Notes: generated from the sequence alone by a model not told the origin. A DNA stretch of 64,000 nucleotides from Mycobacterium numidiamassiliense (GCF_900157365.1 NZ_FUEZ01000004.1:2901066-2965065), one strand, 5' to 3'. Counted from the first letter of the stretch, positions 28,738 to 38,083 are shown. Numbers and translations: made by a program.

Positions 28738-29376
28738 CTAAGCGGGCGGCGGGGCGACGCGCCGCCTTCGCATCCCGCCCAGCTGACGGCCGGCCGGCGC
28801 CGCGCACCGGGCCGGTGGTGGGGCCGGCGGCGGCGGCGTCAGGACCGGCGGAGTCGTCGATGCCGGTGAGTTACCCAGAGCCAGTAGCATTTCCGCAGTT
28901 CGGCGGGATAACTGCCAACCCCCCTGGAAGGGCGTGAACTCCATCGGGAACGTGAACGCATGGTTCGGCTGGGCGGTGCTGACCCGGATCGAGGCCATCA
29001 CGTTGGACGGGTTCTTGTCCGACCAGGCGATGTTGTCCGCCCCAAAAGTCATGGGCAGATAGCCGTTGTCGCGCAGCGCGTTGATGAACTTGTCGAAGGT
29101 GGCCGCGCTCTCCGGCGTGGCGCCCTCGACCAGGCCGACCTTGTTGGCGCCGGGAATGTTCGGGTCGGCAAGCCGGTTCAGCACGTCGGTCAGCGCCTCG
29201 GGGACGGGCAGCGGAGCCGTCGGGGGAGCAGTGACGACGACCGGAGTCGACGCCGGGGGGACCACCGACGACGTCGCCGACGCCGGGACCTTGGGTTCGG
29301 TGTGCGAACATCCTGCGAGTCCGACTGCCACTACGGCGGTGGCGGCGGTCAGCAGTACGGGCAGGTGTCGATGCAT
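28738..29376 (-). CDS. lppK: Lipoprotein LppK, MTB12/CFP-2-like
   Basis: A 212-aa lipoprotein matching LppK (Rv2116). The signal peptide (residues 1-22) ends in lipobox VGLAGC. A Pro/Thr/Ser linker follows, then a cystatin-like MTB12/CFP-2 domain (about 60-170) with ALTDVLNRLADPNIPGANKV and FTPFQGGWQLSRRTAEMLL. The C-terminal 40 residues are Pro/Arg-rich and may be an extended reading past an original stop, since M. tuberculosis LppK is about 189 aa. Function is unknown; the family includes secreted antigens. A 49-codon exported ORF lies 8 nt upstream. Confidence 0.82.
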   Translation of the reverse strand: MHRHLPVLLTAATAVVAVGLAGCSHTEPKVPASATSSVVPPASTPVVVTAPPTAPLPVPEALTDVLNRLADPNIPGANKVGLVEGATPESAATFDKFINALRDNGYLPMTFGADNIAWSDKNPSNVMASIRVSTAQPNHAFTFPMEFTPFQGGWQLSRRTAEMLLALGNSPASTTPPVLTPPPPAPPPARCAAPAGRQLGGMRRRRVAPPPA

Positions 29377-29384
29377 CCACTCAG

Positions 29385-29534
29385 TCAGTCGGCCGATGTG
29401 GCGGCGTCGACTTCAGGCTCGGGGTGATTTGTAGCGGACGCCGAACCAGCGGATGCAATGGAAGTCACAGTCGGAAACACAGCGTTGATGACCGCGGCGG
29501 CCGCTACGCCTGTGGCGAGGGGTTTTGCGGTCAC
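29385..29534 (-). CDS. Small 49-aa ORF with exported-protein-like N terminus
   Basis: GTG at 29534 to TGA at 29385, beginning VTAKPLATGVAAAAVINAVF and continuing TVTSIASAGSATNHPEP. The Lys followed by an Ala-rich hydrophobic stretch and a small-residue site resembles the signal peptide of MTB12/CFP-2-type antigens (compare [20 protein letters not shown] of that family). A ribosome site GAGAGGAC precedes it. It ends 8 nt before lppK. It may be a truncated MTB12 paralogue or a small exported or leader peptide; expression is unproven. Confidence 0.45.
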   Translation of the reverse strand: MTAKPLATGVAAAAVINAVFPTVTSIASAGSASATNHPEPEVDAATSAD

Positions 29535-29689
29535 GGGGTGTCCTCTCGGTGGTCCCAAATCGACGCCGAGGTTACCAGTGGGAGCAAAGACGCGACTTTT
29601 GACCGCATTTGACTACACGCATGAACGGCCAACGGCCGGTAGCGTTGAGGGATCCACCGCATCATTTCGGGGCGGGAAAGGAGCGCAAC

Positions 29690-31519
29690 ATGGGTGACTC
29701 AGAGCGTTCTGAAGCATTCGGCATCAATCCAGAAGCAGGTCTATCCAGCGGCGATGCTGCCGAATTGGAACAACTACGTCGTGAGGCGGCAGTACTGCGC
29801 GAGCAACTCGAGCAAGCGGCCGAATCAAATGGTGGCACGCGCTCCGCGCGCGATGTCCATCAGCTCGAAGCCCGCATCGACTCGCTGGCGGCCCGCAATT
29901 CCAAATTAATGGAAACTCTTAAAGAGGCCCGCCAACAACTGTTGGCACTGCGAGAAGAAGTCGACCGACTGGGCCAACCGCCCAGCGGCTACGGCGTGCT
30001 CCTCTCCACTCACGAGGACGAAACCGTCGACGTGTTCACGTCGGGTCGCAAGATGCGTTTGACGTGCTCGCCCAACATCGACATGTCCGTCTTGCGGAAG
30101 GGCCAGACGGTCCGGCTGAACGAGGCGCTCACCGTCGTCGAGGCCGGCACATTCGAATCCGTTGGCGAGATCTCGACTTTGCGGGAGGTGCTCAACGATG
30201 GGCACCGCGCCCTCGTCGTCGGCCACGCCGACGAGGAGCGCATCGTCTGGCTCGCCGACCCGCTCGTTGCCGAGGACCTACCCGAAGGGCACCCCGACGC
30301 CCTCAACGACGACACCCGGCCGCGCAAGTTACGGCCGGGCGACTCGCTGCTGGTGGACACCAAGGCCGGCTATGCCTTCGAGCGCATCCCCAAGGCCGAG
30401 GTCGAAGACCTGGTGCTCGAAGAGGTGCCCGACGTCAGCTACCTGGACATCGGTGGCCTGACTCGCCAGATCGAGCAGATCCGCGATGCCGTGGAGCTGC
30501 CGTTCCTGCACAAGGAGCTCTACCGCGAGTACGCGCTGCGTCCGCCCAAAGGTGTGCTGCTCTATGGCCCGCCCGGTTGCGGAAAGACGTTGATCGCCAA
30601 GGCGGTCGCGAACTCGCTGGCCAAGAAGATGGCCGAGGTCCGTGGCGACGACGCCCGCGAGGCCAAGTCGTACTTCTTGAACATCAAGGGCCCGGAACTG
30701 CTGAACAAGTTCGTCGGCGAGACCGAGCGGCACATCCGGCTGATCTTCCAGCGCGCCCGCGAAAAGGCGTCGGAGGGAACGCCGGTGATCGTGTTCTTCG
30801 ACGAGATGGACTCGATCTTCCGCACCCGTGGCACCGGCGTCTCATCGGACGTCGAGACCACGGTGGTCCCGCAGTTGCTCAGCGAGATCGACGGGGTGGA
30901 GGGACTCGAAAACGTCATCGTGATCGGCGCCTCCAACCGCGAGGACATGATCGACCCCGCGATCCTGCGGCCCGGCCGCTTGGACGTGAAGATCAAGATC
31001 GAGCGACCCGATGCCGAAGCGGCGCAAGACATCTTCTCGAAGTACCTTGTCACGACGCTGCCGGTGCATGCCGACGACCTCGCCGAGTTCGACGGCGACC
31101 GTGGGGCGTGCATCGCGGCGATGATCGAGAAGGTTGTCGAGCGGATGTACGCCGAGATCGACGACAACCGGTTCCTGGAGGTCACCTACGCCAATGGTGA
31201 CAAGGAAGTCATGTACTTCAAGGACTTCAACTCCGGTGCCATGATCCAGAACGTCGTCGACCGGGCGAAGAAGAACGCGATCAAGTCGGTGCTGGAGACC
31301 GGGCAACCCGGTCTGCGTATCCAGCATCTGCTCGACTCGATCGTCGACGAGTTCGCCGAGAACGAGGACCTGCCCAACACCACCAACCCCGATGACTGGG
31401 CGCGGATCTCGGGCAAGAAGGGCGAGCGGATCGTCTACATCCGCACCCTGGTCACCGGCAAGTCGTCGAGCGCGTCGCGTGCCATCGACACCGAATCGAA
31501 CCTGGGCCAGTACCTGTAG
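29690..31519 (+). CDS. mpa: Mpa/ARC proteasomal AAA+ ATPase
   Basis: A 609-aa hexameric AAA+ unfoldase (Rv2115c, same length) that recognises Pup-tagged proteins and feeds them to the 20S core. N-terminal coiled coil that binds Pup (about 20-80), tandem OB domains (about 95-245), AAA+ module with Walker A GPPGCGKT (about 293-300), Walker B VFFDEMDSIF (about 368-377), and the C-terminal gate-opening tail ending GQYL. ATG at 29690 follows GGAAAGGAG. Its partners dop, pup, prcB, prcA and pafA lie 2-14 kb away. Confidence 0.97.
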   Translation: MGDSERSEAFGINPEAGLSSGDAAELEQLRREAAVLREQLEQAAESNGGTRSARDVHQLEARIDSLAARNSKLMETLKEARQQLLALREEVDRLGQPPSGYGVLLSTHEDETVDVFTSGRKMRLTCSPNIDMSVLRKGQTVRLNEALTVVEAGTFESVGEISTLREVLNDGHRALVVGHADEERIVWLADPLVAEDLPEGHPDALNDDTRPRKLRPGDSLLVDTKAGYAFERIPKAEVEDLVLEEVPDVSYLDIGGLTRQIEQIRDAVELPFLHKELYREYALRPPKGVLLYGPPGCGKTLIAKAVANSLAKKMAEVRGDDAREAKSYFLNIKGPELLNKFVGETERHIRLIFQRAREKASEGTPVIVFFDEMDSIFRTRGTGVSSDVETTVVPQLLSEIDGVEGLENVIVIGASNREDMIDPAILRPGRLDVKIKIERPDAEAAQDIFSKYLVTTLPVHADDLAEFDGDRGACIAAMIEKVVERMYAEIDDNRFLEVTYANGDKEVMYFKDFNSGAMIQNVVDRAKKNAIKSVLETGQPGLRIQHLLDSIVDEFAENEDLPNTTNPDDWARISGKKGERIVYIRTLVTGKSSSASRAIDTESNLGQYL

Positions 31520-31520
31520 C

Positions 31521-31545
31521 GCTGGGGCCGGATGTCGGCCCCAGC
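31521..31545. terminator. Hairpin terminator after mpa
   Basis: GCTGGGGCCG (31521-31530), loop GATGT, CGGCCCCAGC (31536-31545) is a perfect 10-bp GC-rich stem starting two bases after the mpa stop, followed by a partly T-rich run (TTCTGCTGTTTCTC). It lies between mpa and the convergent 201-aa gene and probably serves both directions. Confidence 0.75.
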
Positions 31546-31561
31546 CCAGTTCTGCTGTTTC

Positions 31562-32167
31562 TCAGTCGAATTCGAGTGAGTAGCTGTTCGTCAGGTTGTC
31601 TTGGAGCACCTGCGCGGGCCGGGTTGTGGTGTCCACTCGCAGCGTCTCGGTGAGCACCCGCGGCGCATACGTCCAGCCTTCGGGGACGTCGAGCCGGCCG
31701 GCGAGCCCGGGTAGGTCCGCGCGTGACAGGTCGGGGTCGGCGACCTGGCTCCAGGTCTGCATGACCCAGCGATGTCCGTCGGGGTCGATGAGTTCGTAGA
31801 TCTCTTCGCCCGCGTTGAACACGAAAACGGTATTGCGGCTCACCTCGTTGGCCAGATAGGGCGCGGGGTTCATCGACGTGAGTTGAACCGTGGCCTGCTT
31901 GATCATCTCGATTCCGCCGAAGGTTTTGGTCTCTCGCGGCCCTTGGGCCTGCTTCTCGATGTCGTTCATCAGCCAATAGCGCGGACCGTTGAGTAGTACT
32001 GCGGCTGCACCGTTTTCGGTGGCGAGGGCCTGCGGGTCCAGCTTTGACCACAGTTCGGCCGGGCAGTCGTTGAGCGGAAAGCTGTTGTAGACGGTGGCCT
32101 GCGGGCCGGACTCGGTGATCTCGACGAGAAGTACTTCGCCGTAACGCTTTCCAGACAAGTCGGCCAC
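31562..32167 (-). CDS. Conserved hypothetical protein (Rv2114-like)
   Basis: A 201-aa soluble protein in the Rv2114 slot. It starts VADLSGKRYGEVLLVEITES and contains VYNSFPLNDCPAELWSKLD and EIYELIDPDGHRWVMQTWSQ; no recognised catalytic motif. It follows an integral membrane protein by 4 nt on the same strand and the pair is conserved between mpa and dop, so a link with the pupylation genes is possible but only by position. GTG at 32167 is chosen over the longer frame because it places the start just after the upstream stop. Confidence 0.75.
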   Translation of the reverse strand: MADLSGKRYGEVLLVEITESGPQATVYNSFPLNDCPAELWSKLDPQALATENGAAAVLLNGPRYWLMNDIEKQAQGPRETKTFGGIEMIKQATVQLTSMNPAPYLANEVSRNTVFVFNAGEEIYELIDPDGHRWVMQTWSQVADPDLSRADLPGLAGRLDVPEGWTYAPRVLTETLRVDTTTRPAQVLQDNLTNSYSLEFD

Positions 32168-32171
32168 GTGT

Positions 32172-33341
32172 TCACTCGCTTTCTGTCGATGTGGCGATGG
32201 CGCTGCGGTAGCGGTTGCGTGCGATGAGCGTGGTGTGCAGGTCATCGATCAGCGGGTCCAAGAACGTCGAACGGTATTCGGCGTCGCTGGCGGCGCGCGC
32301 GCTGATGTACATGAACGTCAACGCCCCCAAGAAAAGACACATATGGATCAGCGAATCCGGTATTGGCAGAGTCCATCCCAGCACGGTCGCAGTGCTGGCG
32401 TAGGTGTGGGTCCATTCGTTGAGTAGTGATGGGCTCATGATGATCAGCCCGAGAATCAAATAGATCGTAGTGGTCACCACTGCTACCACCAGGATCTGCG
32501 CCAGCTGCGAGGTAGCCAGCACGAAGACCACGTTCAGCCGTTCTGACTTTTTCAACGGTGCGCAGTTACGAACGTCTGGCATCGTCGAAAACGGGGTATC
32601 GGCAAGCCTTGCCGTGTCCTTGGGCAGCGCCGTGGTCGAGTTGAGCATCGGCCTGACCCGTTCCACCGTTGCGGAGGTGACGAATGCCGCGGCGATGGCG
32701 ATCAGAAACGCCATCGCCAACCCGAGCCGGTTGCCGCTGATCGTCGCGGCCATCAGCCAGACATAGGTGTTGAAGAACACCAATGCGGTCAGTAGCACCA
32801 CGGGCAACGCCCGGACGGCCAGCGCGCCCACCGTCGCGAGATGCGACAGCATCATGCGGACCGCCCAGCCGAAAACCGAGCCGGCCCCGCAGCCGGTCAG
32901 GATCAGCACCGCGACAATGACAACGGCTTCCTGCAGCAACTGGGTGGGGCCCGATACGATCACTGCCCCGCATGCCACGACGGCCACCGACGCGCTCGCC
33001 GCGACCGTCCGTGTCCGTCCGCTCCGTAGCCGCGACACCAGCCAGCCGACGAGCGCCATCAGCGGCAGGACGAACGCGACGATGACCAGCACGACCCATT
33101 CGGCGGCCGTGGGAGTCCCGGTGATCTCGATGTCGCCGCCCCCCACGATCGAGTAGACCGCCAGCACGCAGGCCTGCAGCGTGGCGTACGCCGCCAGCGC
33201 GGGTGCCGATCGCGGCCAGATTCGTCGCCAGCGGGCCCTCCTGGTCAACACCCAGGGCAAACCGCGCTGCAGGAACCAGCTTTCAGCCGCGGCGGCCGCC
33301 GATGCTCGGCCGCGTCCGGTGCGACGGAGTGAAAGGTCCAT
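32172..33341 (-). CDS. Integral membrane protein (Rv2113-like)
   Basis: A 389-aa protein with about eight or nine hydrophobic segments (for example WVVLVIVAFVLPLMALVGWL, EAVVIVAVLILTGCGAGSVF and QILVVAVVTTTIYLILGLII) and a charged N terminus of about 45 residues. No transporter signature is recognised. It occupies the Rv2113 slot between mpa and dop, and its stop is 4 nt before the next gene. Function unknown. Confidence 0.8.
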   Translation of the reverse strand: MDLSLRRTGRGRASAAAAAESWFLQRGLPWVLTRRARWRRIWPRSAPALAAYATLQACVLAVYSIVGGGDIEITGTPTAAEWVVLVIVAFVLPLMALVGWLVSRLRSGRTRTVAASASVAVVACGAVIVSGPTQLLQEAVVIVAVLILTGCGAGSVFGWAVRMMLSHLATVGALAVRALPVVLLTALVFFNTYVWLMAATISGNRLGLAMAFLIAIAAAFVTSATVERVRPMLNSTTALPKDTARLADTPFSTMPDVRNCAPLKKSERLNVVFVLATSQLAQILVVAVVTTTIYLILGLIIMSPSLLNEWTHTYASTATVLGWTLPIPDSLIHMCLFLGALTFMYISARAASDAEYRSTFLDPLIDDLHTTLIARNRYRSAIATSTESE

Positions 33342-33535
33342 CGCGCCTTACCCTAACGGGCATTCGCCAGCGTGCGGGCCGTTTGTCGGCCCTTCGCCGT
33401 GGCGCCATCTTCGCCGGGTTGAGTCACCCCGCTGCCTCGCCCCTGCGCCGTCGCCCCTCGCGCTTCGCGGCCGGGCGGCGCCCCCACAGCGCCCCGCCGC
33501 GGCGGGCACATCGCCGCCCGGCCTAGGCTGTTGGC

Positions 33536-35044
33536 ATGCAACGGATTATCGGGACGGAGGTCGAGTACGGCATTTCGTCGCCGTCCGACCCGACCGCCAA
33601 CCCGATCCTCACCTCGACCCAGGCGGTGCTGGCGTATGCCGCCGCTGCCGGCATCCAGCGCGCCAAACGCACCCGCTGGGACTACGAAGTGGAATCGCCG
33701 TTGCGTGACGCCCGCGGTTTCGACCTGAGCCGCTCGGCCGGGCCGCCGCCGGTGGTCGACGCCGACGAGGTTGGCGCCGCCAACATGATCCTGACCAACG
33801 GGGCACGGCTCTACGTGGATCACGCCCACCCCGAGTACTCCGCGCCCGAATGCACCGATCCGCTGGACGCCGTGATCTGGGACAAGGCCGGCGAGCGCGT
33901 GATGGAGGCCGCTGCCCGGCACGTCGCCAGCGTGCCCGGAGCCGCGAAGCTGCAGCTCTACAAGAACAACGTCGACGGCAAGGGTGCCTCCTACGGCTCG
34001 CACGAGAACTACCTGATGAGCCGGCAGACGCCGTTTTCGGCCATCATCGCCGGGCTGACCCCCTTCCTGGTGTCCCGCCAGGTCGTCACGGGCTCCGGCC
34101 GGGTCGGCATCGGCCCCTCGGGTGACGAGCCCGGTTTCCAGCTGTCCCAGCGCTCCGACTACATCGAGGTCGAGGTCGGGCTGGAGACCACGCTCAAACG
34201 CGGCATCATCAACACTCGCGACGAGCCGCACGCCGACGCGGACAGATACCGGCGGCTGCACGTGATCATCGGCGACGCCAACCTCGCCGAGACGTCGACG
34301 TACCTGAAGCTGGGCACCACGGCGCTGGTCCTCGACCTGATCGAGGAAGGCCCACAGCACGGGATAGACCTGAGCGACCTGGCGTTGGCCCGGCCGGTGC
34401 ACGCCGTCCACGCGATCAGCCGGGATCCGTCGCTGCGGGTCGCCGTGGCACTGGCGGACGGCCGCGAACTGACCGCCCTTGCGCTGCAACGGATCTACCT
34501 CGATCGGGTGGCCAAACTGGTCGACGGTCGCGACCCTGACCCACGGGCCGCCCATGTCGTCGAAACCTGGGCGCACGTGCTCGACCAGCTGGAACGCGAC
34601 CCGATGGAGTGCGCCGAGCTGCTGGACTGGCCGGCCAAGTTGCGGCTGCTCGAGGGTTTCCGGCAGCGCGAAAACTTGAGCTGGTCGGCGCCCCGGTTAC
34701 ACCTCGTCGACCTGCAATATTCCGACGTCAGGCTGGACAAAGGCCTGTACAACCGGCTGGTTGCGCGAGGCTCGATGAAGCGTCTGGTCACCGAACATCA
34801 GGTGATCGAGGCGGTGGACAACCCGCCGACCGACACGCGCGCGTACTTCCGCGGCGAATGTCTACGCCGATTCGGCGCCGATATCGCCGCAGCAAGCTGG
34901 GACTCGGTGATTTTCGATCTGGGTGGTGATTCGCTGGTGCGCATCCCGACGCTGGAGCCGTTACGGGGCAGTAAAGCGCACGTCGGAGCGCTGCTGGACT
35001 CGGTGCATAGTGCCGCCGAGCTGGTGGAACAACTGACGAGCTAA
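33536..35044 (+). CDS. dop: Deamidase/depupylase Dop
   Basis: A 502-aa Dop (Rv2112c type) that deamidates the Pup C-terminal Gln to Glu and removes Pup from substrates. It belongs to the glutamine-synthetase-like Pup ligase/deamidase family, with the start MQRIIGTEVEYGISSPSDPT (nucleotide-binding Glu residues), YLMSRQTPFS and KRGIINTRDEPHAD. The Dop-loop region (about 40-75) is longer than in PafA, distinguishing the two. It is followed by pup after 104 nt with a good AGGAGG ribosome site for pup. Confidence 0.96.
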   Translation: MQRIIGTEVEYGISSPSDPTANPILTSTQAVLAYAAAAGIQRAKRTRWDYEVESPLRDARGFDLSRSAGPPPVVDADEVGAANMILTNGARLYVDHAHPEYSAPECTDPLDAVIWDKAGERVMEAAARHVASVPGAAKLQLYKNNVDGKGASYGSHENYLMSRQTPFSAIIAGLTPFLVSRQVVTGSGRVGIGPSGDEPGFQLSQRSDYIEVEVGLETTLKRGIINTRDEPHADADRYRRLHVIIGDANLAETSTYLKLGTTALVLDLIEEGPQHGIDLSDLALARPVHAVHAISRDPSLRVAVALADGRELTALALQRIYLDRVAKLVDGRDPDPRAAHVVETWAHVLDQLERDPMECAELLDWPAKLRLLEGFRQRENLSWSAPRLHLVDLQYSDVRLDKGLYNRLVARGSMKRLVTEHQVIEAVDNPPTDTRAYFRGECLRRFGADIAAASWDSVIFDLGGDSLVRIPTLEPLRGSKAHVGALLDSVHSAAELVEQLTS

Positions 35045-35148
35045 GTGTCGTTAGGCCGGGAAACGTCGGGGTTGACCGGTAGGGTAGAGGGATACCAGCA
35101 AGCGCTGGCGTGGCTTTCTAATGAGCCCGGACAAAGCAGGAGGCGGCG

Positions 35149-35343
35149 ATGGCGCAGGAGCAGACCAAGCGGGGCGGTGGCGGCGGTGATGAAGACGACG
35201 TCGTCGGCACCTCTGCTGCAGGTCAGGAGCGTCGCGAGAAGCTGTCCGAGGACACCGACGATCTACTCGACGAAATTGACGACGTCCTTGAGGAAAACGC
35301 TGAGGACTTCGTCCGTGCGTATGTCCAAAAGGGCGGACAGTGA
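35149..35343 (+). CDS. pup: Prokaryotic ubiquitin-like protein Pup
   Basis: A 64-aa intrinsically disordered tag with the canonical C terminus Gly-Gly-Gln (VQKGGQ), so it must be deamidated by Dop before PafA ligates it to lysines. The helix that binds Mpa is in the ERREKLSEDTDDLLDEIDD segment. It is preceded by AGGAGG at 35138-35143. Its stop overlaps the prcB start (GTGA), coupling tag and protease synthesis. Confidence 0.98.
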   Translation: MAQEQTKRGGGGGDEDDVVGTSAAGQERREKLSEDTDDLLDEIDDVLEENAEDFVRAYVQKGGQ

Positions 35344-36227
35344 CCTGGCCGTTCTCTGATCGCCTGTCCACCAACTCCGCACTCTCCGGAATCCCCGCTG
35401 TAAATCAGTCCTCGTTCGCCGACATGCTGCGCCGTCAGGCGCCCGAGCTGCTGCCTCCGGTACTCGGTGGCGGGGCGCCGGCGGGCGGTCCGGGTGGCCA
35501 ATTGCCGCACGGGACGACCATCGTCGCGCTGAAGTACCCCGGTGGCGTGCTGATCGCAGGTGACCGGCGCTCGACGCAGGGCAACATGATTGCCGGGCGC
35601 GACGTGCGCAAGGTGTACATCACCGATGACTACACCGCCACCGGTATCGCCGGCACGGCCGCGATCGCCGTCGAGTTCGCTCGTCTCTACGCGGTGGAAC
35701 TCGAGCACTACGAAAAGCTGGAAGGCGTGCCCCTCACCTTTGCCGGCAAAGTCAACCGGCTCGCCATCATGGTCCGTGGCAACCTGGCGGCCGCAATGCA
35801 GGGCCTGGTGGCCCTGCCGCTGCTGGCGGGATACGACATCCACGCGGCCGACCAGGAAGGCGCAGGGCGCATCGTCTCGTTCGACGCCGCAGGCGGATGG
35901 AACATCGAGGAAGAGGGCTACCAGTCGGTGGGGTCGGGGTCGATCTTCGCAAAGTCGTCGATCAAGAAGCTGTACTCACAAGTCAGCGATGCCGATTCCG
36001 CTCTGCGAGTCGCCATTGAGGCCCTCTACGACGCGGCCGACGACGATTCGGCGACCGGTGGCCCGGACCTTGTCCGGGGCATCTTCCCGACGGCGGTCAC
36101 CATCGGCGCCGACGGGGCGGTTGAGGTGGCGGAAAGTCGCATCGCCGGACTGGCCCGCGAGATCATCGAAAATCGTTCGCGCGCAGATACTTTCGGCCCC
36201 GACAGCGAGTCGAGGGGTGAGCAGTGA
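35340..36227 (+). CDS. prcB: Proteasome beta subunit PrcB
   Basis: A 295-aa 20S core beta subunit (Rv2110c). Residues 1-58 are a propeptide ending LPHG; autocleavage exposes the catalytic Thr59 (TTIVALKYPGG). The lysine and Asp/Ser active-site partners lie in LIAGDRRSTQGN and GSGSIFAKSSIK. The GTG start overlaps pup and its end overlaps prcA (GTGA), so pup-prcB-prcA is one operon. Confidence 0.97.
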   Translation: MTWPFSDRLSTNSALSGIPAVNQSSFADMLRRQAPELLPPVLGGGAPAGGPGGQLPHGTTIVALKYPGGVLIAGDRRSTQGNMIAGRDVRKVYITDDYTATGIAGTAAIAVEFARLYAVELEHYEKLEGVPLTFAGKVNRLAIMVRGNLAAAMQGLVALPLLAGYDIHAADQEGAGRIVSFDAAGGWNIEEEGYQSVGSGSIFAKSSIKKLYSQVSDADSALRVAIEALYDAADDDSATGGPDLVRGIFPTAVTIGADGAVEVAESRIAGLAREIIENRSRADTFGPDSESRGEQ

Positions 36228-36994
36228 GCTTCCCGTATTTCATCTCGCCTGAGCAGGCGATGCGCGAGCGCAGCGAACTCGCGCGCAAGGGTATCGCCCG
36301 GGGCCGCAGCGTGGTGGCGCTGGCTTATTCCGGGGGTGTGCTCTTCGTCGCGGAGAACCCGTCGCGGTCACTGCAGAAAATCAGCGAACTCTACGACCGC
36401 GTCGGGTTCGCCGCCGCGGGCAAGTTCAACGAATTCGACAACCTGCGTCGCGGCGGCATCCAGTTCGCCGACACACGCGGCTACGCCTACGACCGCCGCG
36501 ATGTCACCGGCCGTCAGCTGGCCAACGTCTACGCGCAGACGCTGGGCACCATCTTCACCGAACAGGCAAAACCCTACGAGGTTGAGCTGTGCGTCGCCGA
36601 GGTCGCGCATTACGGCGAGACGAAACCTCCTGAGATGTACCGGATTACCTACGACGGGTCCATCAATGACGAGCCGCATTTCGTGGTGATGGGTGGCACC
36701 ACCGAGCCGATCGCCAACGCGCTCAAGGAGTCCTACGCCGAAAACGCCGATCTGCACGACGCTTTGGCGATCGCGCTGGAGGCGCTTCGGGCTGGCAGTG
36801 CAGATTCCTCGAACGGCGACCAATCCTCGCTCGATGTGGCCAGTCTCGAGGTGGCCATCCTCGACGTGGGCCGACCACGGCGCGCGTTTCGGCGGATTGG
36901 TCGCTCGCAGCTGGAAACGCTGCTCCCGAAGGCTCTTTCCGACGAGGCGGATGTGTCCGATAAGGATGTGTCCGATAAGAAAGCGTCCGAGTAG
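36224..36994 (+). CDS. prcA: Proteasome alpha subunit PrcA
   Basis: A 256-aa 20S alpha subunit (Rv2109c). The start MSFPYFISPEQAMRERSELA is the gating N-terminal segment, and RGRSVVALAYSGGVLFVAEN is the alpha-subunit core. The C terminus is longer than the M. tuberculosis protein (about 248 aa) and carries a small duplication, DVSDKDVSDKK. It ends the operon; no clear hairpin follows. Confidence 0.96.
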   Translation: MSFPYFISPEQAMRERSELARKGIARGRSVVALAYSGGVLFVAENPSRSLQKISELYDRVGFAAAGKFNEFDNLRRGGIQFADTRGYAYDRRDVTGRQLANVYAQTLGTIFTEQAKPYEVELCVAEVAHYGETKPPEMYRITYDGSINDEPHFVVMGGTTEPIANALKESYAENADLHDALAIALEALRAGSADSSNGDQSSLDVASLEVAILDVGRPRRAFRRIGRSQLETLLPKALSDEADVSDKDVSDKKASE

Positions 36995-37176
36995 CTGATA
37001 GCACCCCTTCTCAGCAGGGCAAATCAGCCCGCGGCGTAGTAGGGTACCGGCAGCCACCGGGATTTAGAGGCTGCGTGTCGTGAATTCGGTGGTCCTGGGT
37101 TCGCCCCTTGCTTGATCCCACGTTTAAACGCCGGTCCGGGTGCCGGTGAATTACTCGCAAAAGGAAAGGTGACTGG

Positions 37177-38070
37177 GTGCGGATGCGGCCAGATGAGCAC
37201 TCGCAATCAGGGGTCCGCCGTCGCCGGTGGTGGCCGCGCACGAAACTCGGCACGGCTGCTTTGGTTGGCATAAGTGCCTGCGCGGTGCTGACGGCGGTCG
37301 TTCTGTACGTCGACGGCGAAGGGGCCCAACGCGCGCCAATTCGTGGGACGCCCACCCGCGATGGCACCACCGTCACGTTCAATGTGGCAAACATTCAAAA
37401 CACCTACAGCGAGCTGGTCGGCGACCTTATCGTCAAGCCCGGGCCCGAGTTGTTGGATCCGGCGACCGACGGCCTCAAGCAAGACCTCACCGTGGCAGTC
37501 ACATCCACGACGACACCGATCAAGCGCACCTGGTCCAAGGGAATGTTGCCCGGTGTTTTTCCCGTTCCGCTAACTCTGGCGCGTGACATCGAACGGTGGC
37601 CCTTCGATAGCTACTACACCGGGCCGGTTACGGTGGAATTGTTCGTGGGTACCGACGCGCCGCAGCGCGCCGACGTGACATTCGTCGATCGATTGACCGG
37701 CTGGAAAGTTCACGTGAATCGGGTGAATAGCGCCAACCAGACCTCACCCTACGTGGTCGAATTGCAGAGATCGGCGAGCACGATGCTATTTGCGATTGTC
37801 ATCCTGCTTATTTTTGTCGCGATCGCAGCGATTGGTTTGTATGTTGCGATTCAGACGTATCGCGATCCATCGAAGTTTCAGTCGCCACTGACAACGTGGT
37901 ATGCGGCGATGCTGTTTGCGGTGGTACCCCTGAGAAATGCGCTTCCAGGCTCGCCGGTGTTCGGAAGCTGGATCGATCTCACGATTGTTTTGTGGGTTCT
38001 GGTGGCTTTGGTGATCTCGATGCTGCTGTATATCGCGGCCTGGGCGAGAGCGACATCAAAGAAGACCTGA
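37177..38070 (+). CDS. DUF4436-family membrane protein
   Basis: A 297-aa protein of the DUF4436 type. One TM segment near the N terminus (about 25-45, LGTAALVGISACAVLTAVVL), an extracytoplasmic domain (50-200) with FPVPLTLARDIERWPFDSYY, then three TM segments (about 203-226, 237-250 and 266-285). No function is known. GTG 37177 or ATG 37183; the AAAAGGAAAGG site upstream favours either. It follows prcA after 182 nt and converges on a PPE gene with 13 nt between the ends. Confidence 0.8.
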   Translation: MRMRPDEHSQSGVRRRRWWPRTKLGTAALVGISACAVLTAVVLYVDGEGAQRAPIRGTPTRDGTTVTFNVANIQNTYSELVGDLIVKPGPELLDPATDGLKQDLTVAVTSTTTPIKRTWSKGMLPGVFPVPLTLARDIERWPFDSYYTGPVTVELFVGTDAPQRADVTFVDRLTGWKVHVNRVNSANQTSPYVVELQRSASTMLFAIVILLIFVAIAAIGLYVAIQTYRDPSKFQSPLTTWYAAMLFAVVPLRNALPGSPVFGSWIDLTIVLWVLVALVISMLLYIAAWARATSKKT

Positions 38071-38083
38071 TCGCGTTGGCTGG

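Noticed and set aside
29595..29690. TTGACC/TTGACT boxes as an mpa promoter
   Set aside because: TTGACC and TTGACT are both present near 29597-29615, but no -10 hexamer lies at 16-18 nt, so no promoter was called.
37080..37135. Possible tRNA-like fragment or att site (GGTCCTGGGTTCGCCCC) after prcA
   Set aside because: Only a T-arm-like stretch is present; no acceptor or anticodon stem could be built and no integrase or repeat is nearby.
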